A stretch of DNA of 64,000 bases, from NCBI RefSeq assembly GCF_000716595.1, contig NZ_JNXC01000001.1, positions 1-64,000 on the forward strand, given 5' to 3'. The notes beneath the pieces are model-generated. The model worked only from the letters and a program-made list of their open reading frames with translations, did not search any database and was not told the DNA's origin. Position numbers and translations under genes: made by a program. This stretch comes from Saccharothrix sp. NRRL B-16314. GTDB taxonomy: Bacteria > Actinomycetota > Actinomycetes > Mycobacteriales > Pseudonocardiaceae. Shown here piece after piece: positions 49,326 to 57,539 of the stretch (position 1 is its first letter; every line of letters begins with the position of its first letter).

Positions 49326-49796
49326 GTGACTGAGCAGGAGCCGCGGTGGCTGGACGATGAGGAGATGCGCGCCTGGCGCAACTACGTGGTCGGGGCGTCG
49401 ATGCTCGCCGACCGGCTGCACCGGGAGTTGCAGGACGGGCACGGGGTGTCGTTGCCCGATTACGAGGTGCTCGTGCGGCTGTCCGAGAGACGGGGGCGGC
49501 GGATGCGGATGTCGCAGTTGGCGGACGAGGTGGCGTCGTCCAAGAGCCGGGTCTCGCACCAGGTGGCGCGGATGGAGCGGGAAGGGCTGCTGCGGCGGTT
49601 GGAGTGCCCTGAGGACGGGCGCGGGGTGTTCGCGGAGCTGACGGACAAGGGGATGGCGCTGCTGGAGGCCTCGGCGCCGACGCACGTCGAGGGCGTGCGG
49701 GAGCACATGATCGACTTGTTGTCGCGGGAGGAGCAGGAGGTGCTGGCCACGGTGTTCACCCGGGTCATCACACACCTGCGGCAGGTGGACCGGTAA
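49326..49796 (+). CDS. MarR-family transcriptional regulator (second)
   Basis: A 156-residue winged-helix protein. VSLPDYEVLVRLSERRGRRM leads to MRMSQLADEVASSKSRVSHQ as the recognition part and RRLECPEDGRGVFAELTDKG as the wing. It is larger at the N-terminus than the other MarR protein. TAGCCT lies six bases before the GTG. It is divergent from the nucleotidase gene, 134 bases apart, and may regulate it; no clear palindrome was seen between them. Confidence 0.92.
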   Translation: MTEQEPRWLDDEEMRAWRNYVVGASMLADRLHRELQDGHGVSLPDYEVLVRLSERRGRRMRMSQLADEVASSKSRVSHQVARMEREGLLRRLECPEDGRGVFAELTDKGMALLEASAPTHVEGVREHMIDLLSREEQEVLATVFTRVITHLRQVDR

Positions 49797-49813
49797 CCTG
49801 CTCCGGCACGCCG

Positions 49814-49898
49814 GGAAGCGTGGCAGAGCGGCCGAATGCACCCGCCTTGAAAGCGGGAGACGGGCAACCGTCCGGGGGTTCAAATCCCTCCGCTTCCG
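49814..49898 (+). tRNA. tRNA-Ser (anticodon TGA)
   Basis: Acceptor GGAAGCG pairs with CGCTTCC, discriminator G. The anticodon stem-loop CCCGCCTTGAAAGCGGG gives TGA, reading UCA and UCG. The variable arm is long. T arm GGGGGTTCAAATCCCTC. CCA is not encoded. It starts 17 bases after a MarR gene stop. Confidence 0.97.
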
Positions 49899-50190
49899 CT
49901 GGTCAGAGGGGAGTGTGGCTGTCCTTCGCAGGTCGGTCACACCCCCCCGGTGCAGCGACGGGTGTAGCAACGCCTTCCAGCCTGCTGGTAATCGCGGATC
50001 TTCACGACGGACACCCGCGCCGGCCGGCTTGAAGCCGACTCGCGTTGATGCGCCGGCGAACCATCTGAATGCTGCATCCGCATTTCGTGGCAGCTTCGGC
50101 GGGGCCGGACACGGCGACCGACGCCCGCAGTCGCTCCGCGCCGGCGGCCAACGGAGGTGGGGCGGCCGGCGTTCACGGCGAAGGGGTGTC

Positions 50191-50445
50191 ATGGACATGA
50201 TCAGCCGGTACCTCGACCTGGTGGACGAGCACATGCGCCGCCACCCCGATGAACGGGTCGGGCAGGCCCACTACAACGCATTGCGGCTGGAGTGGCCGCA
50301 TCTTCAACACGAGATCGTGGGAACCGAGCGGGACTGCTTCAGCGCCGACAGCCAACTTCCCGCGTTCCTCGACTGGGTCGAGCACGCCTTGGCCGAGGAG
50401 CAGCGGCGGGCCGAGGAAGGACAGGCCCGCACCACACAGGCGTAG
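50191..50445 (+). CDS. 84-residue hypothetical protein (parent of a decayed duplicate)
   Basis: The product, MDMISRYLDLVDEHMRRHPD followed by VGQAHYNALRLEWPHLQHEI and VGTERDCFSADSQLPAFLDW, is a small acidic helical protein with a His/Glu-rich core and a single Cys. AGGGG precedes the ATG at about six bases. Third positions show normal G/C bias. I recognise no family. A degenerate copy of its central part is found about 1.8 kb downstream. Confidence 0.65.
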   Translation: MDMISRYLDLVDEHMRRHPDERVGQAHYNALRLEWPHLQHEIVGTERDCFSADSQLPAFLDWVEHALAEEQRRAEEGQARTTQA

Positions 50446-50613
50446 CTACCTGTGTCGCGACGAGGGTGAACCGGTGCGGACGGGCATGGACGGCCGCGAG
50501 GCAGTGAGCTGCGGGAACGGCTCGAACCGGACGGACCTGAACAGCCGGCCAAGGACGACCTGAACTGCGCAAGGCTTGGAACAGTGGTTGCCGACGCGGA
50601 CAAGGGGCTGTAC

Positions 50614-50979
50614 GTGACGGATGAGAGCAACAAAGACGGCGATAATGACCTCATCGATTTGATCTGGGCAGTTCTGGGCTGTCTGGCCGGGGTTGCCTTG
50701 TTGGCGAAGTGGGCCGAAGCAGCCGACATCTCTCCGCACGAAAAGCTGTCGACCGGGCAGGGCCTGTTGATGCTGTCCACCCTCTTCGCCCCTCCCGTCT
50801 TCTTCTACAAGATCGGTGAATTTTGCCGCAAAGAGGTGATTCGGGACAAAATGTCCTGGGAAGCGTACTGGGTCATATTGTCCGGCATCGCCGGAGCCTT
50901 ATTCACCTTCCTGGGACTCACGGGTGTGGACGAACTGCTTGAGATGCTCAAAACGATCGGAATAGGCGACGGAGAATAG
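50614..50979 (+). CDS. Small two- or three-span membrane protein, lower GC
   Basis: A 121-residue protein. Spans are IDLIWAVLGCLAGVALLAKW, TGQGLLMLSTLFAPPVFFY and ILSGIAGALFTFLGLTGVD, with charged ends (DESNKDGDNDL and MLKTIGIGDGE). Codon use contains many A- or T-ending codons (AAA, ATA, TTT, TTA, GAA), unlike its neighbours, pointing to horizontal acquisition. The GTG at 50614 has AAGGGG six bases upstream; GTG 50584 would add 10 residues. Function unknown. Confidence 0.65.
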   Translation: MTDESNKDGDNDLIDLIWAVLGCLAGVALLAKWAEAADISPHEKLSTGQGLLMLSTLFAPPVFFYKIGEFCRKEVIRDKMSWEAYWVILSGIAGALFTFLGLTGVDELLEMLKTIGIGDGE

Positions 50980-51054
50980 TGACAGCCGCTTTCCGGGCGA
51001 TGGACCGCAGGCCCTGGGCGGGACTGGGGCCGATCCAGTGGTTACGGTCGGTGG

Positions 51055-51408
51055 GTGCGCCAGGACTGGTACTGCGATGAGGTGATTCCCGGCAAGGTCG
51101 TGGTCGACGTGCTGGCGGAGACGGCGACCGTGCTCGCCTTCCGGCCACCTCGACCGGGGTTCAGCCGTGAGCACATCATCGTCGTCCCGAAGGTCCACGT
51201 GTCGTCCCTGCTGGAGCTGACGCCGGATCTGGCCGCCGAGATGCTCGCCGTTCTCCAGGAAGTGGGCGGCGAAGCCGTTGCGCGGCACGGGGGCTGTCAG
51301 GTGCTCACGACCCTGGGGAACGAGCAGCACAACAAGCACCTCCACTGGCACATCGCGGCCGGTGACGGGGTTGCCCGCTTCGTCACGGTCGCGCCGCCGC
51401 AGGGGTAG
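51055..51408 (+). CDS. HIT-family nucleotide-binding protein
   Basis: A 117-residue histidine triad protein. The triad is in NKHLHWHIAAG (His-x-His-x-His) near the C-terminus, and the family's earlier segment is GFSREHIIVVPKVHVSSLLE. These proteins hydrolyse adenosine phosphoramidates or related nucleotides. It is a compact HINT-like form. TACGGT stands six bases before the GTG. The gene follows the low-GC membrane-protein gene but uses the normal codon bias of the genome. Confidence 0.9.
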   Translation: MRQDWYCDEVIPGKVVVDVLAETATVLAFRPPRPGFSREHIIVVPKVHVSSLLELTPDLAAEMLAVLQEVGGEAVARHGGCQVLTTLGNEQHNKHLHWHIAAGDGVARFVTVAPPQG

Positions 51409-51481
51409 CCACCGATTCGTCAGGACGGGTGAGCCGGCACGGGACGGCCGGCGCGGCAGCGTGCGTGAGAAGGTCCAAGTC

Positions 51482-52024
51482 ATGCCCGACGACCGCCTCA
51501 TGCGCATCCACAGCGCCGAGTTCAAGGCCATGTCCGAGCGAGTCCTGCGGGCCACGGAGCTCACGTCCCGCCTCAACGTCCTCCCCTTCGACGACGAAGC
51601 GGGCAAGGCGGAGTTGTTCGAGCGGATCCTCGGCCGGCCGCTGCCGGAGCGGGTGGCGATCTACCCGCCGTTCTACACCGACCACGGGCTCAACCTGGAC
51701 CTCGCGGAACGGGTGTTCATCAACCAGAACTGCACGTTCCTGGACTACGCGGGCATCCGGATCGGCGAGCGCGTGATGATCGGCCCGAAGGCCACGTTCA
51801 TCACCATGGGGCACCCGGTCGACCCGGTGGAACGACGGGAGTGGCTGAGCGGCGGGCCCATCGACGTGGCGGAGAACGTGTGGATCGGCGCCGGCGCCAC
51901 GATCCTGCCCGGTGTCACCATCGGCCGTGACGCCGTGATCGCCGCGGGAGCGGTCGTGGCCGACGACGTTCCACCGGCGAGCCTGGTGACCGGCACCAAG
52001 GCCGCCGTGCGCCACCAGTGGTGA
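51482..52024 (+). CDS. Sugar O-acetyltransferase (maltose/galactoside acetyltransferase family)
   Basis: A 180-residue hexapeptide-repeat acetyltransferase. RLMRIHSAEFKAMSERVLRA is the N-terminal Mac domain; PPFYTDHGLNLDLAERVFIN and NCTFLDYAGIRIGERVMIGP lead to the left-handed beta-helix with VWIGAGATILPGVTIGRDAV. The catalytic His is in ITMGHPVDPVERR. Acetyl-CoA is the donor; maltose, galactosides or wall sugars are possible acceptors. GAGAAGG precedes the ATG at eight bases. Probably monocistronic or a second gene after hit. Confidence 0.9.
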   Translation: MPDDRLMRIHSAEFKAMSERVLRATELTSRLNVLPFDDEAGKAELFERILGRPLPERVAIYPPFYTDHGLNLDLAERVFINQNCTFLDYAGIRIGERVMIGPKATFITMGHPVDPVERREWLSGGPIDVAENVWIGAGATILPGVTIGRDAVIAAGAVVADDVPPASLVTGTKAAVRHQW

Positions 52025-52075
52025 CGACCGCCCTGGACCGCCGATGCGACCGACCGGATGTGCCGCGGCCTTGAT

Positions 52076-52141
52076 CAGCCGCATCTCGAGCAAGAGGTCG
52101 TGGGCACCGAACGGGACTGCTCCAGCGTGGACAGCCGGTGA
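52076..52141 (+). pseudogene. Degenerate fragment of the 84-residue gene
   Basis: The frame QPHLEQEVVGTERDCSSVDS then Arg and a stop matches PHLQHEIVGTERDCFSADSQ of the intact gene at 50191 at most positions, and the DNA matches at roughly 46 of 60 bases. The upstream part is not recognisable and the reading frame ends early. It is best read as the remnant of a duplicated copy. Confidence 0.7.
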
Positions 52142-52154
52142 ACGGTCCGACGAG

Positions 52155-52190
52155 CCGGGGCCGGTCTCCGCGGTGGGAGGCCGGCCCCGG
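52155..52190. terminator. Terminator between the acetyltransferase and M28 peptidase genes
   Basis: CCGGGGCCGG and CCGGCCCCGG pair, extended by imperfect inner pairing (TCTCC with GGGAGG), around a short loop. It lies between convergent genes and probably ends both transcripts. Confidence 0.7.
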
Positions 52191-52215
52191 TCGGAACAGG
52201 AACAGGTGCAGGTGT

Positions 52216-53745
52216 TTACGCCACGTCGGCGTGCGAGTGGACGTGCTCCTCCACGTGCAGTGAACGCATCGAAGCCGCACGCGCCTCAGCGCGGTTGGCA
52301 CGTGACGGCACGCCGTTCACGCTCTCGGTGCTCATCGCGTACGACGCGGTCACCCACGCCAGCGCGTCGGCGTTCCGGTCGAGCGCGGTGCGGTCGACGT
52401 TGCCGAGGGTGTCACCCGACCCGTGGTAGTTGGGGTCGTAGGCGACGCCCGCGGTGCCGCCCCACTTGGCCGCCTGGGCCTCCGTCTTGACGCCCTCGGC
52501 GCCGGTGAACAGGCCGCCCGCCGGGATGCCCTGCGCGATGAACTCGCCGTAGTCCGAACGCCCGCTGAAGTCCGTGCCCTCGGTCTGCACGCCCTTCTCG
52601 ACGGTCAGGTACTCGATGAACGCCTGCTCGATCTGCGCCGACCCGAAGGGGCCCGCGCCCGCGCCGTCACCGTCGGAGTTGTCGCCGTCGTACACGAAGT
52701 ACGCCGCGTTCGGCGACCCGATCATGTCGAAGTTCAGGTACAGCGCGATGTCCAGCTGCTGCTCGAACGTCAGGGACTGCACGTACTTCGTCGACCCGAC
52801 GAGGCCCAGCTCCTCCGCGCCCCACCACCCGAACCGCACCGCGTTCTCCACCTTCGGCGACCCACCCAGCTTCAGCGCGGTCTCCAGCAGGCCGGCCGAA
52901 CCGGTGCCGTTGTCGTTGATGCCCGCGCCGTTCTCGACGCTGTCGAGGTGCGCACCCGCCATCACGACGTTGTCCGTGCGGCCGGTCCGGGTCTGCGCGA
53001 TCACGTTGCGCGAGAGGCGCTCCTCCGTGTGGTACCGCAGGTCCACGGTCGCCGGCTGGCCGCCGAGCTGGGCCAGCGCGGTGCCGTCGGCCTGCGTGAC
53101 GCCACCGGTCGGGACGACGCCGGGCGAACCGAGCGTGACGCCCTCCAGCGTGCCCTCGCGGTTGTTCGAGATGATCACCGCGATGGCGCCGGCGGCAGCC
53201 GCGTTGCGGTGCTTGACGTCGAACGTGCAGGAGCCGCGGCGGATCAGGGCGATCGAGCCGGTGAAGTCCTGCCCGGCGAAGTCCTCCGCCTCGCAGCCCG
53301 GCGTCGCGTCCTCGGGGACGACGCGCAGCGGACCGGTGACGCCGCCGGCCGGCGTCAGCGGCGAGAACTCCAGCGGGATGTTCTCGTACGTCGTGGCGCC
53401 GACCGTCGCGGTCGCCGCGTCGGTGATCTGCACCGGGTAGGTGAACTCCGGCGTGGACACGTCGAACCCCGCGCCGCGCAGCTTGCCCGCCACGTACTCG
53501 ACGCTGGCGTCGTACCCGGTCGTGCCCGCGGCGCGGTTGCCGTCGTTGCGGTCGGCGATGCGCTGGAACGCGATCAGGTGGCGGTTGACCCCTTCCAGCG
53601 TGACGTTCTTGGTGAGGTTCTTGGCCAGCTTCGGACCGTCGAGCCCCGCCGCCGAGGCGACGTTGCCCACCGGAACGGCCACCAGCGCGAGGGATGCGGA
53701 CGCTGCGAGGATCGCCGCGCGTCGAATCCGGGTTCTACCTGACAT
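52216..53745 (-). CDS. Secreted M28-family aminopeptidase with PA domain
   Basis: A 509-residue secreted zinc aminopeptidase. Signal peptide MSGRTRIRRAAILAASASLA. A protease-associated insert (CEAEDFAGQDFTGSIALIRR, GSCTFDVKHRNAAAAGAIAV) precedes the M28 core: AGAHLDSVENGAGINDNGTG, WGAEELGLVGSTKYVQ, NFDMIGSPNAAYFVYDGDNS and FSGRSDYGEFIAQGIPAGG, with the last zinc-ligand His in DPNYHGSGDTLGN. The C-terminus ends HVEEHVHSHADVA, a His-rich tail. AAGGGG lies nine bases ahead of the ATG. Similar to the Streptomyces secreted aminopeptidase family. Confidence 0.92.
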   Translation of the reverse strand: MSGRTRIRRAAILAASASLALVAVPVGNVASAAGLDGPKLAKNLTKNVTLEGVNRHLIAFQRIADRNDGNRAAGTTGYDASVEYVAGKLRGAGFDVSTPEFTYPVQITDAATATVGATTYENIPLEFSPLTPAGGVTGPLRVVPEDATPGCEAEDFAGQDFTGSIALIRRGSCTFDVKHRNAAAAGAIAVIISNNREGTLEGVTLGSPGVVPTGGVTQADGTALAQLGGQPATVDLRYHTEERLSRNVIAQTRTGRTDNVVMAGAHLDSVENGAGINDNGTGSAGLLETALKLGGSPKVENAVRFGWWGAEELGLVGSTKYVQSLTFEQQLDIALYLNFDMIGSPNAAYFVYDGDNSDGDGAGAGPFGSAQIEQAFIEYLTVEKGVQTEGTDFSGRSDYGEFIAQGIPAGGLFTGAEGVKTEAQAAKWGGTAGVAYDPNYHGSGDTLGNVDRTALDRNADALAWVTASYAMSTESVNGVPSRANRAEARAASMRSLHVEEHVHSHADVA

Positions 53746-53920
53746 GAGCGAGTTCCCCTTCACTCGGATGCCGCACCCTCACAAGTCACGGGGTCGAACG
53801 CAATCCGTCAGTCGGAGGGTCTTTCGCTGATGAGCAGCCACAGGCACGGTGTGATACCGCCCACACCCGACTCGTGGCGGGAATCACGCGTCCGCGCGGC
53901 GACCGGATTACCGTCGACCC

Positions 53921-54892
53921 ATGCGCGCGATCACCATTCGTGAACCCGGCGGCCCGGACGTGCTGGCGTGGACGGAGGTTCGGGACCCCGAACCCGGACC
54001 GGGCGAGGTGCTGCTCGACGTGGCCGCGACCGCGGTGAACCGCGCCGACCTGCTGCAACGCCAGGGCCACTACCCGCCGCCGAAGGGCACGTCGGACGTG
54101 CTCGGCCTGGAGTGCTCGGGCACGGTCGCGGCGCTCGGCGAGGGCGTCACGGGCTGGGAAGTCGGTGACGAGGTGTGCGCGCTGCTCGCCGGCGGCGGCT
54201 ACGCGGAACGGGTCGTCGTCCCGGCCGCCCAGCTCCTGCCGCTGCCCGACGGCGTCGACCTGGTGACGGCGGCGTCGCTGCCCGAGGTCGCGTGCACGGT
54301 GTGGTCGAACGTGGTGATGCTGGCGGGCCTGAAGAACGGTGAGACGTTCCTCGTCCACGGTGGCGCGGGCGGCATCGGCACGCACGCCATCCAGGTCGCC
54401 AAGGCGCTGGGCGCGCGGGTCGCCGTCACGGCGGGGTCGGCGGAACGGCTGGCGCGGTGCGCCGAACTGGGCGCGGACGTGCTGGTGGACTACCACCGGC
54501 AGGACTTCGTCGCCGAGGTCGGCCGGGCGGACGTGGTGCTGGACAACATGGGCGCCGCCTACCTGGACCGCAACATCGACGTGCTCGCGCCGGACGGCCG
54601 GCTGGTCGTCATCGGCATGCAGGGCGGGGTGAAGGCCGAGCTGAACATCGGCAAGCTGCTGGCGAAGCGGGCGAGCGTGAGCGCGACCGGCCTGCGGTTC
54701 CGCCCCGTCGACGGGCCGAGCGGCAAGGGTCGCGTGGTGGCCGAGGTGCGCGAGCACGTGTGGCCGATGATCGCCGCCGGCAAGGTGAAGCCGGTCGTGC
54801 ACGAGGTGATGCCGGTCGAACGCGCCGCCGACGCCCACCGCGCGCTGGAGGGCAGCGGCGTGTTCGGCAAGCTCGTGCTCGCGGTCTCCTAG
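53921..54892 (+). CDS. NAD(P)H quinone oxidoreductase (MDR family)
   Basis: A 323-residue enzyme of the zeta-crystallin/QOR branch. MRAITIREPGGPDVLAWTEV, RQGHYPPPKGTSDVLGLEC, and nucleotide-binding FLVHGGAGGIGTHAIQVAKA. The zinc Cys cluster is absent. It is the likely counterpart of mycobacterial Rv3777 by position next to the class V aminotransferase and bpa genes. It probably reduces quinones with NADPH. TACCGT stands six bases before the ATG. The stop overlaps that of the convergent methyltransferase-like gene by a few bases. Confidence 0.9.
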   Translation: MRAITIREPGGPDVLAWTEVRDPEPGPGEVLLDVAATAVNRADLLQRQGHYPPPKGTSDVLGLECSGTVAALGEGVTGWEVGDEVCALLAGGGYAERVVVPAAQLLPLPDGVDLVTAASLPEVACTVWSNVVMLAGLKNGETFLVHGGAGGIGTHAIQVAKALGARVAVTAGSAERLARCAELGADVLVDYHRQDFVAEVGRADVVLDNMGAAYLDRNIDVLAPDGRLVVIGMQGGVKAELNIGKLLAKRASVSATGLRFRPVDGPSGKGRVVAEVREHVWPMIAAGKVKPVVHEVMPVERAADAHRALEGSGVFGKLVLAVS

Positions 54893-55530
54893 TCCAACGC
54901 GTTCGCGGTGGCGAGGGAGGTTCGCGGGGTGGTGCGGAAGCGCAACGAGAACTCCTCCGCCCACCGCACCAGCACGGTCTGCTCGCCCGGCCGTTCGGCG
55001 TCGTCCACCAGCACCGCCGCGCCGGGCGCGAGGACACCGCGCAGGACCGGCAGCGCCGGGTAGCGGGCGTCGCCCAGCAGGGGGCCGTCGACCAGCAGCA
55101 GGTCGACCAGGCCGTACCGCTCGACGAACGCCGACACCTCGTCGTGCACGAGCTGCGGGTGGTACCAGTGGGCGTTGCCGAGGGCGGCGGGGTGCGGGGT
55201 CAGGGGTGCGTGGACGACGCGCGCCACGTGCCCGAGGCCCTCCCGGCGCAGCTGGCTGGCCACGAACGCCGCCGTGCGCTCGTCGTGCTCGACGGACAGC
55301 AGGTGGCCGAACCCGCGCCGCGCCAGCAGCCTCGCCAGCACGACCGACGACGCGCCGCACCCGCACTCCACCAGCACGGTCCGCGACCCGAGCAGCACCT
55401 CGTCCACCACGGCCGCGAGCGCGGCGGGCCGCAGTTCGTGCGCCGTGTTGGGCAGGTACTCCGACATCAGGGGTGCGAGGCGGTGCAGTGCGGCGAGGTC
55501 GGCGAGCTCCCGGGATAACAGGTCGTCCAC
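54889..55530 (-). CDS. Class I SAM-dependent methyltransferase-like protein
   Basis: A 213-residue protein with a Rossmann methyltransferase pattern: LLGSRTVLVECGCGASSVVL (motif I, Glu-Cys-Gly-Cys-Gly), GFGHLLSVEHDERTAAFVAS (motif II acidic residue), LVDLLLVDGPLLGDARYPAL and PGAAVLVDDAERPGEQTVL. The Asp-Gly-Pro/Asp-Asp pattern recalls plant-type O-methyltransferase-like proteins that need a metal. No substrate can be named. The GTG start is preceded by a G-rich tract, and the reverse-strand stop overlaps the quinone-reductase stop. Confidence 0.75.
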   Translation of the reverse strand: MDDLLSRELADLAALHRLAPLMSEYLPNTAHELRPAALAAVVDEVLLGSRTVLVECGCGASSVVLARLLARRGFGHLLSVEHDERTAAFVASQLRREGLGHVARVVHAPLTPHPAALGNAHWYHPQLVHDEVSAFVERYGLVDLLLVDGPLLGDARYPALPVLRGVLAPGAAVLVDDAERPGEQTVLVRWAEEFSLRFRTTPRTSLATANALD

Positions 55531-55557
55531 CCAACCCCCCAGTCTCAGCGCAACCGA

Positions 55558-56757
55558 TCAGCCGAGCTCGGCGACCGCCCGCACGAGCTCGTCCACTTCA
55601 ACCGCGTTCGTGTAGTGCGCCAGGCCGACGCGGATCGCGCCGCCGACCTCGCCCACCCCCAGCACCGAGAAGACGCCGTGCTGCCCCGAGTCGGCGAACG
55701 CGCAGACACCGCGTTCGGACAGGTGCTCGACGCCATCGGTCGCCTTCACGCCGGCCACCGTGAACGCCAGCGCCGGCACGCGGCGCATGGCGTCGCCGAT
55801 CACCATGACGTGACGGAGCGATCGCAGTTCGTTGATGAGATTAGCCAGAAGTCCGGCTTGGTAGGCCTTCACCGAACCCAGCGAAGTGAGCACGCGCTCG
55901 CGCCGCGGGCCGACGGCGGCGTCGTCCAGCCCGGCCAGGTACTCCACCGAGGCGACCAGGCCGGCCAGCAGCGGGTAGGCGTGCGGGCCGAGTTCCAGCC
56001 GCTCCGGGCCGCGCGCACCGGGCTCGACCGCCACCGAGGGCAGCATGTCGAGCACGGACGGGTCGCGGAACACGAGCGCGCCGACCGGCGGGCCGCCCCA
56101 GTTGTTCGCCGACACGGCCACCACGTCGGCGCCCATCGACGTGATGTCGAGCGGCACGAACGGCGCGGCGGACGAGGCGTCGACGACGACCATCGCGTCC
56201 GTGCGACCGGCGGCTTCGGCGATCTTGCGCAGGTCGGGGCGGGTGCCGACGGAGCCGGACGCGGCGGTGACGGCGACCAGCTTGCACTTGGGCGTGATCA
56301 GGTCGTCGTACTGCCAGGCGGGCAGCTCGCAGGTCTCGATGTCCACCTCGGCCCACCGGACCACGCTGCCCGTGCGCTGCGCGGCCCGTTGCCACGGCGC
56401 GATGTTGGCCGGGTGGTCGAGCCGGGACACGACGACCTCGTCGCCGAGGAACCAGCCTTCGGACAGCGCGTCGGCCAGGCGTTGCAGCAGCACCGCCGAA
56501 CTCGGGCCGAGCACGACACCGGCGGGATCGGCGCCGACCAGGTCCGCCACCGCCCGGCGGGCCGCGTCGACGATCGCCTCGGCACGTTGTGAAGCGGGGA
56601 ATATGCCACCCGGCCCGGAGACGGGTGCGCGCAGCGCGGTGGAGACGGCCGTGGCCACCTGTTCGGGTACTTGCATTCCCGCAGGAGCGTCCAGATGAAC
56701 CCAGCCGTCGCCGAGCGCGGGGAAGAGCCCACGGACCCGGGCGACGTCGAACGCCAT
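55558..56757 (-). CDS. Class V aminotransferase-fold protein lacking the PLP lysine
   Basis: A 399-residue fold type I protein of the cysteine-desulfurase/aminotransferase class V group, counterpart by position of mycobacterial Rv3778c. GDGWVHLDAPAGMQVPEQVA and VVVSRLDHPANIAPWQRAAQ are family blocks, and MVVVDASSAAPFVPLDITSM gives the PLP-ring Asp. At the Schiff-base site, where the family has Ser-Gly-His-Lys-x-x-Gly-Pro, this protein reads VSANNWGGPPVGAL: both His and Lys are Asn. It should not form the internal aldimine, so a non-PLP or binding role is likely. TACGGT stands seven bases before the ATG. Divergent from bpa. Confidence 0.82.
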   Translation of the reverse strand: MAFDVARVRGLFPALGDGWVHLDAPAGMQVPEQVATAVSTALRAPVSGPGGIFPASQRAEAIVDAARRAVADLVGADPAGVVLGPSSAVLLQRLADALSEGWFLGDEVVVSRLDHPANIAPWQRAAQRTGSVVRWAEVDIETCELPAWQYDDLITPKCKLVAVTAASGSVGTRPDLRKIAEAAGRTDAMVVVDASSAAPFVPLDITSMGADVVAVSANNWGGPPVGALVFRDPSVLDMLPSVAVEPGARGPERLELGPHAYPLLAGLVASVEYLAGLDDAAVGPRRERVLTSLGSVKAYQAGLLANLINELRSLRHVMVIGDAMRRVPALAFTVAGVKATDGVEHLSERGVCAFADSGQHGVFSVLGVGEVGGAIRVGLAHYTNAVEVDELVRAVAELG

Positions 56758-56869
56758 GCCGCACACCGTACGGAGGAGTCCGGCACGAGCGACAGCAGGG
56801 CCGGGGGTTTGGGGCGCGATCCGCGACCCGGTTCGGCGTTCGCCACCCGATCGGGCCAGGATGGGAGCC

Positions 56870-57424
56870 ATGAGTGAGGCAGCCCGAGGTGATCAGGTGG
56901 AGAACGAGCGGCACGTGGTGGTGGTAGGCCCGGACGGCACGCCCGTGGGCGCCGCGCGGGTGCCGGCGGGTGACGACGCGGGCGGCCAGGACGTGACGGA
57001 CCTGGTCGAGCAGCCGGCGAAGGTCATGCGCATCGGCACGATGATCAAGCAGTTGCTGGAGGAGGTGCGCGCGGCACCGCTGGACGAGGCCAGCCGGAAC
57101 CGGCTCAAGGAGATCCACAAGCGGTCGATCGACGAGCTGGAGGACGGGCTGGCGCCGGAGCTGCGCGACGAGCTGGAGCGGCTGTCGCTGCCGTTCACGG
57201 AGGAGGGGACGCCCTCGGACGCGGAGCTGCGGATCGCGCAGGCCCAGCTGGTCGGCTGGCTGGAGGGCCTGTTCCACGGCATCCAGACCGCGTTGTTCGC
57301 GCAGCAGATGGCGGCTCGGGTGCAGCTGGAGCAGATGCGCGGGCGGGCGCTGCCGGCCGGCACGGGCGCCGGGGACCACGGTTCGGAGACGCCGCACATC
57401 CGGGGCACCGGCCAGTACCTCTGA
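56870..57424 (+). CDS. bpa: Bacterial proteasome activator
   Basis: A 184-residue protein corresponding to Bpa/PafE (Rv3780 in M. tuberculosis), the ATP-independent ring activator of the 20S proteasome. The helical core is nearly that of the mycobacterial protein: TDLVEQPAKVMRIGTMIKQL, then LEDGLAPELRDELERLSLPF and LVGWLEGLFHGIQTALFAQQ. The C-terminal GTGQYL is the proteasome-docking tail. The N-terminal 40 residues are acidic and variable. Bpa feeds unfolded proteins such as HspR into the proteasome. ATG at 56870 is chosen; an in-frame ATG 9 bases upstream is possible. Confidence 0.95.
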   Translation: MSEAARGDQVENERHVVVVGPDGTPVGAARVPAGDDAGGQDVTDLVEQPAKVMRIGTMIKQLLEEVRAAPLDEASRNRLKEIHKRSIDELEDGLAPELRDELERLSLPFTEEGTPSDAELRIAQAQLVGWLEGLFHGIQTALFAQQMAARVQLEQMRGRALPAGTGAGDHGSETPHIRGTGQYL

Positions 57425-57445
57425 GCCCGGACCGCTGAGCCCGGA

Positions 57446-57468
57446 CCGCCGGCCTGTGCGGCCGGCGG
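57446..57468 (+). terminator. Terminator after bpa
   Basis: CCGCCGGCC and GGCCGGCGG form a perfect nine-base stem with loop TGTGC, 21 bases past the stop. Confidence 0.7.
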
Positions 57469-57539
57469 GACCGCTGGGCATCTGGGGAAGCTAGGCAGCC
57501 GGGATGGCCGAGACGGCCGGGATGGCTGGGGGCTGGGGC

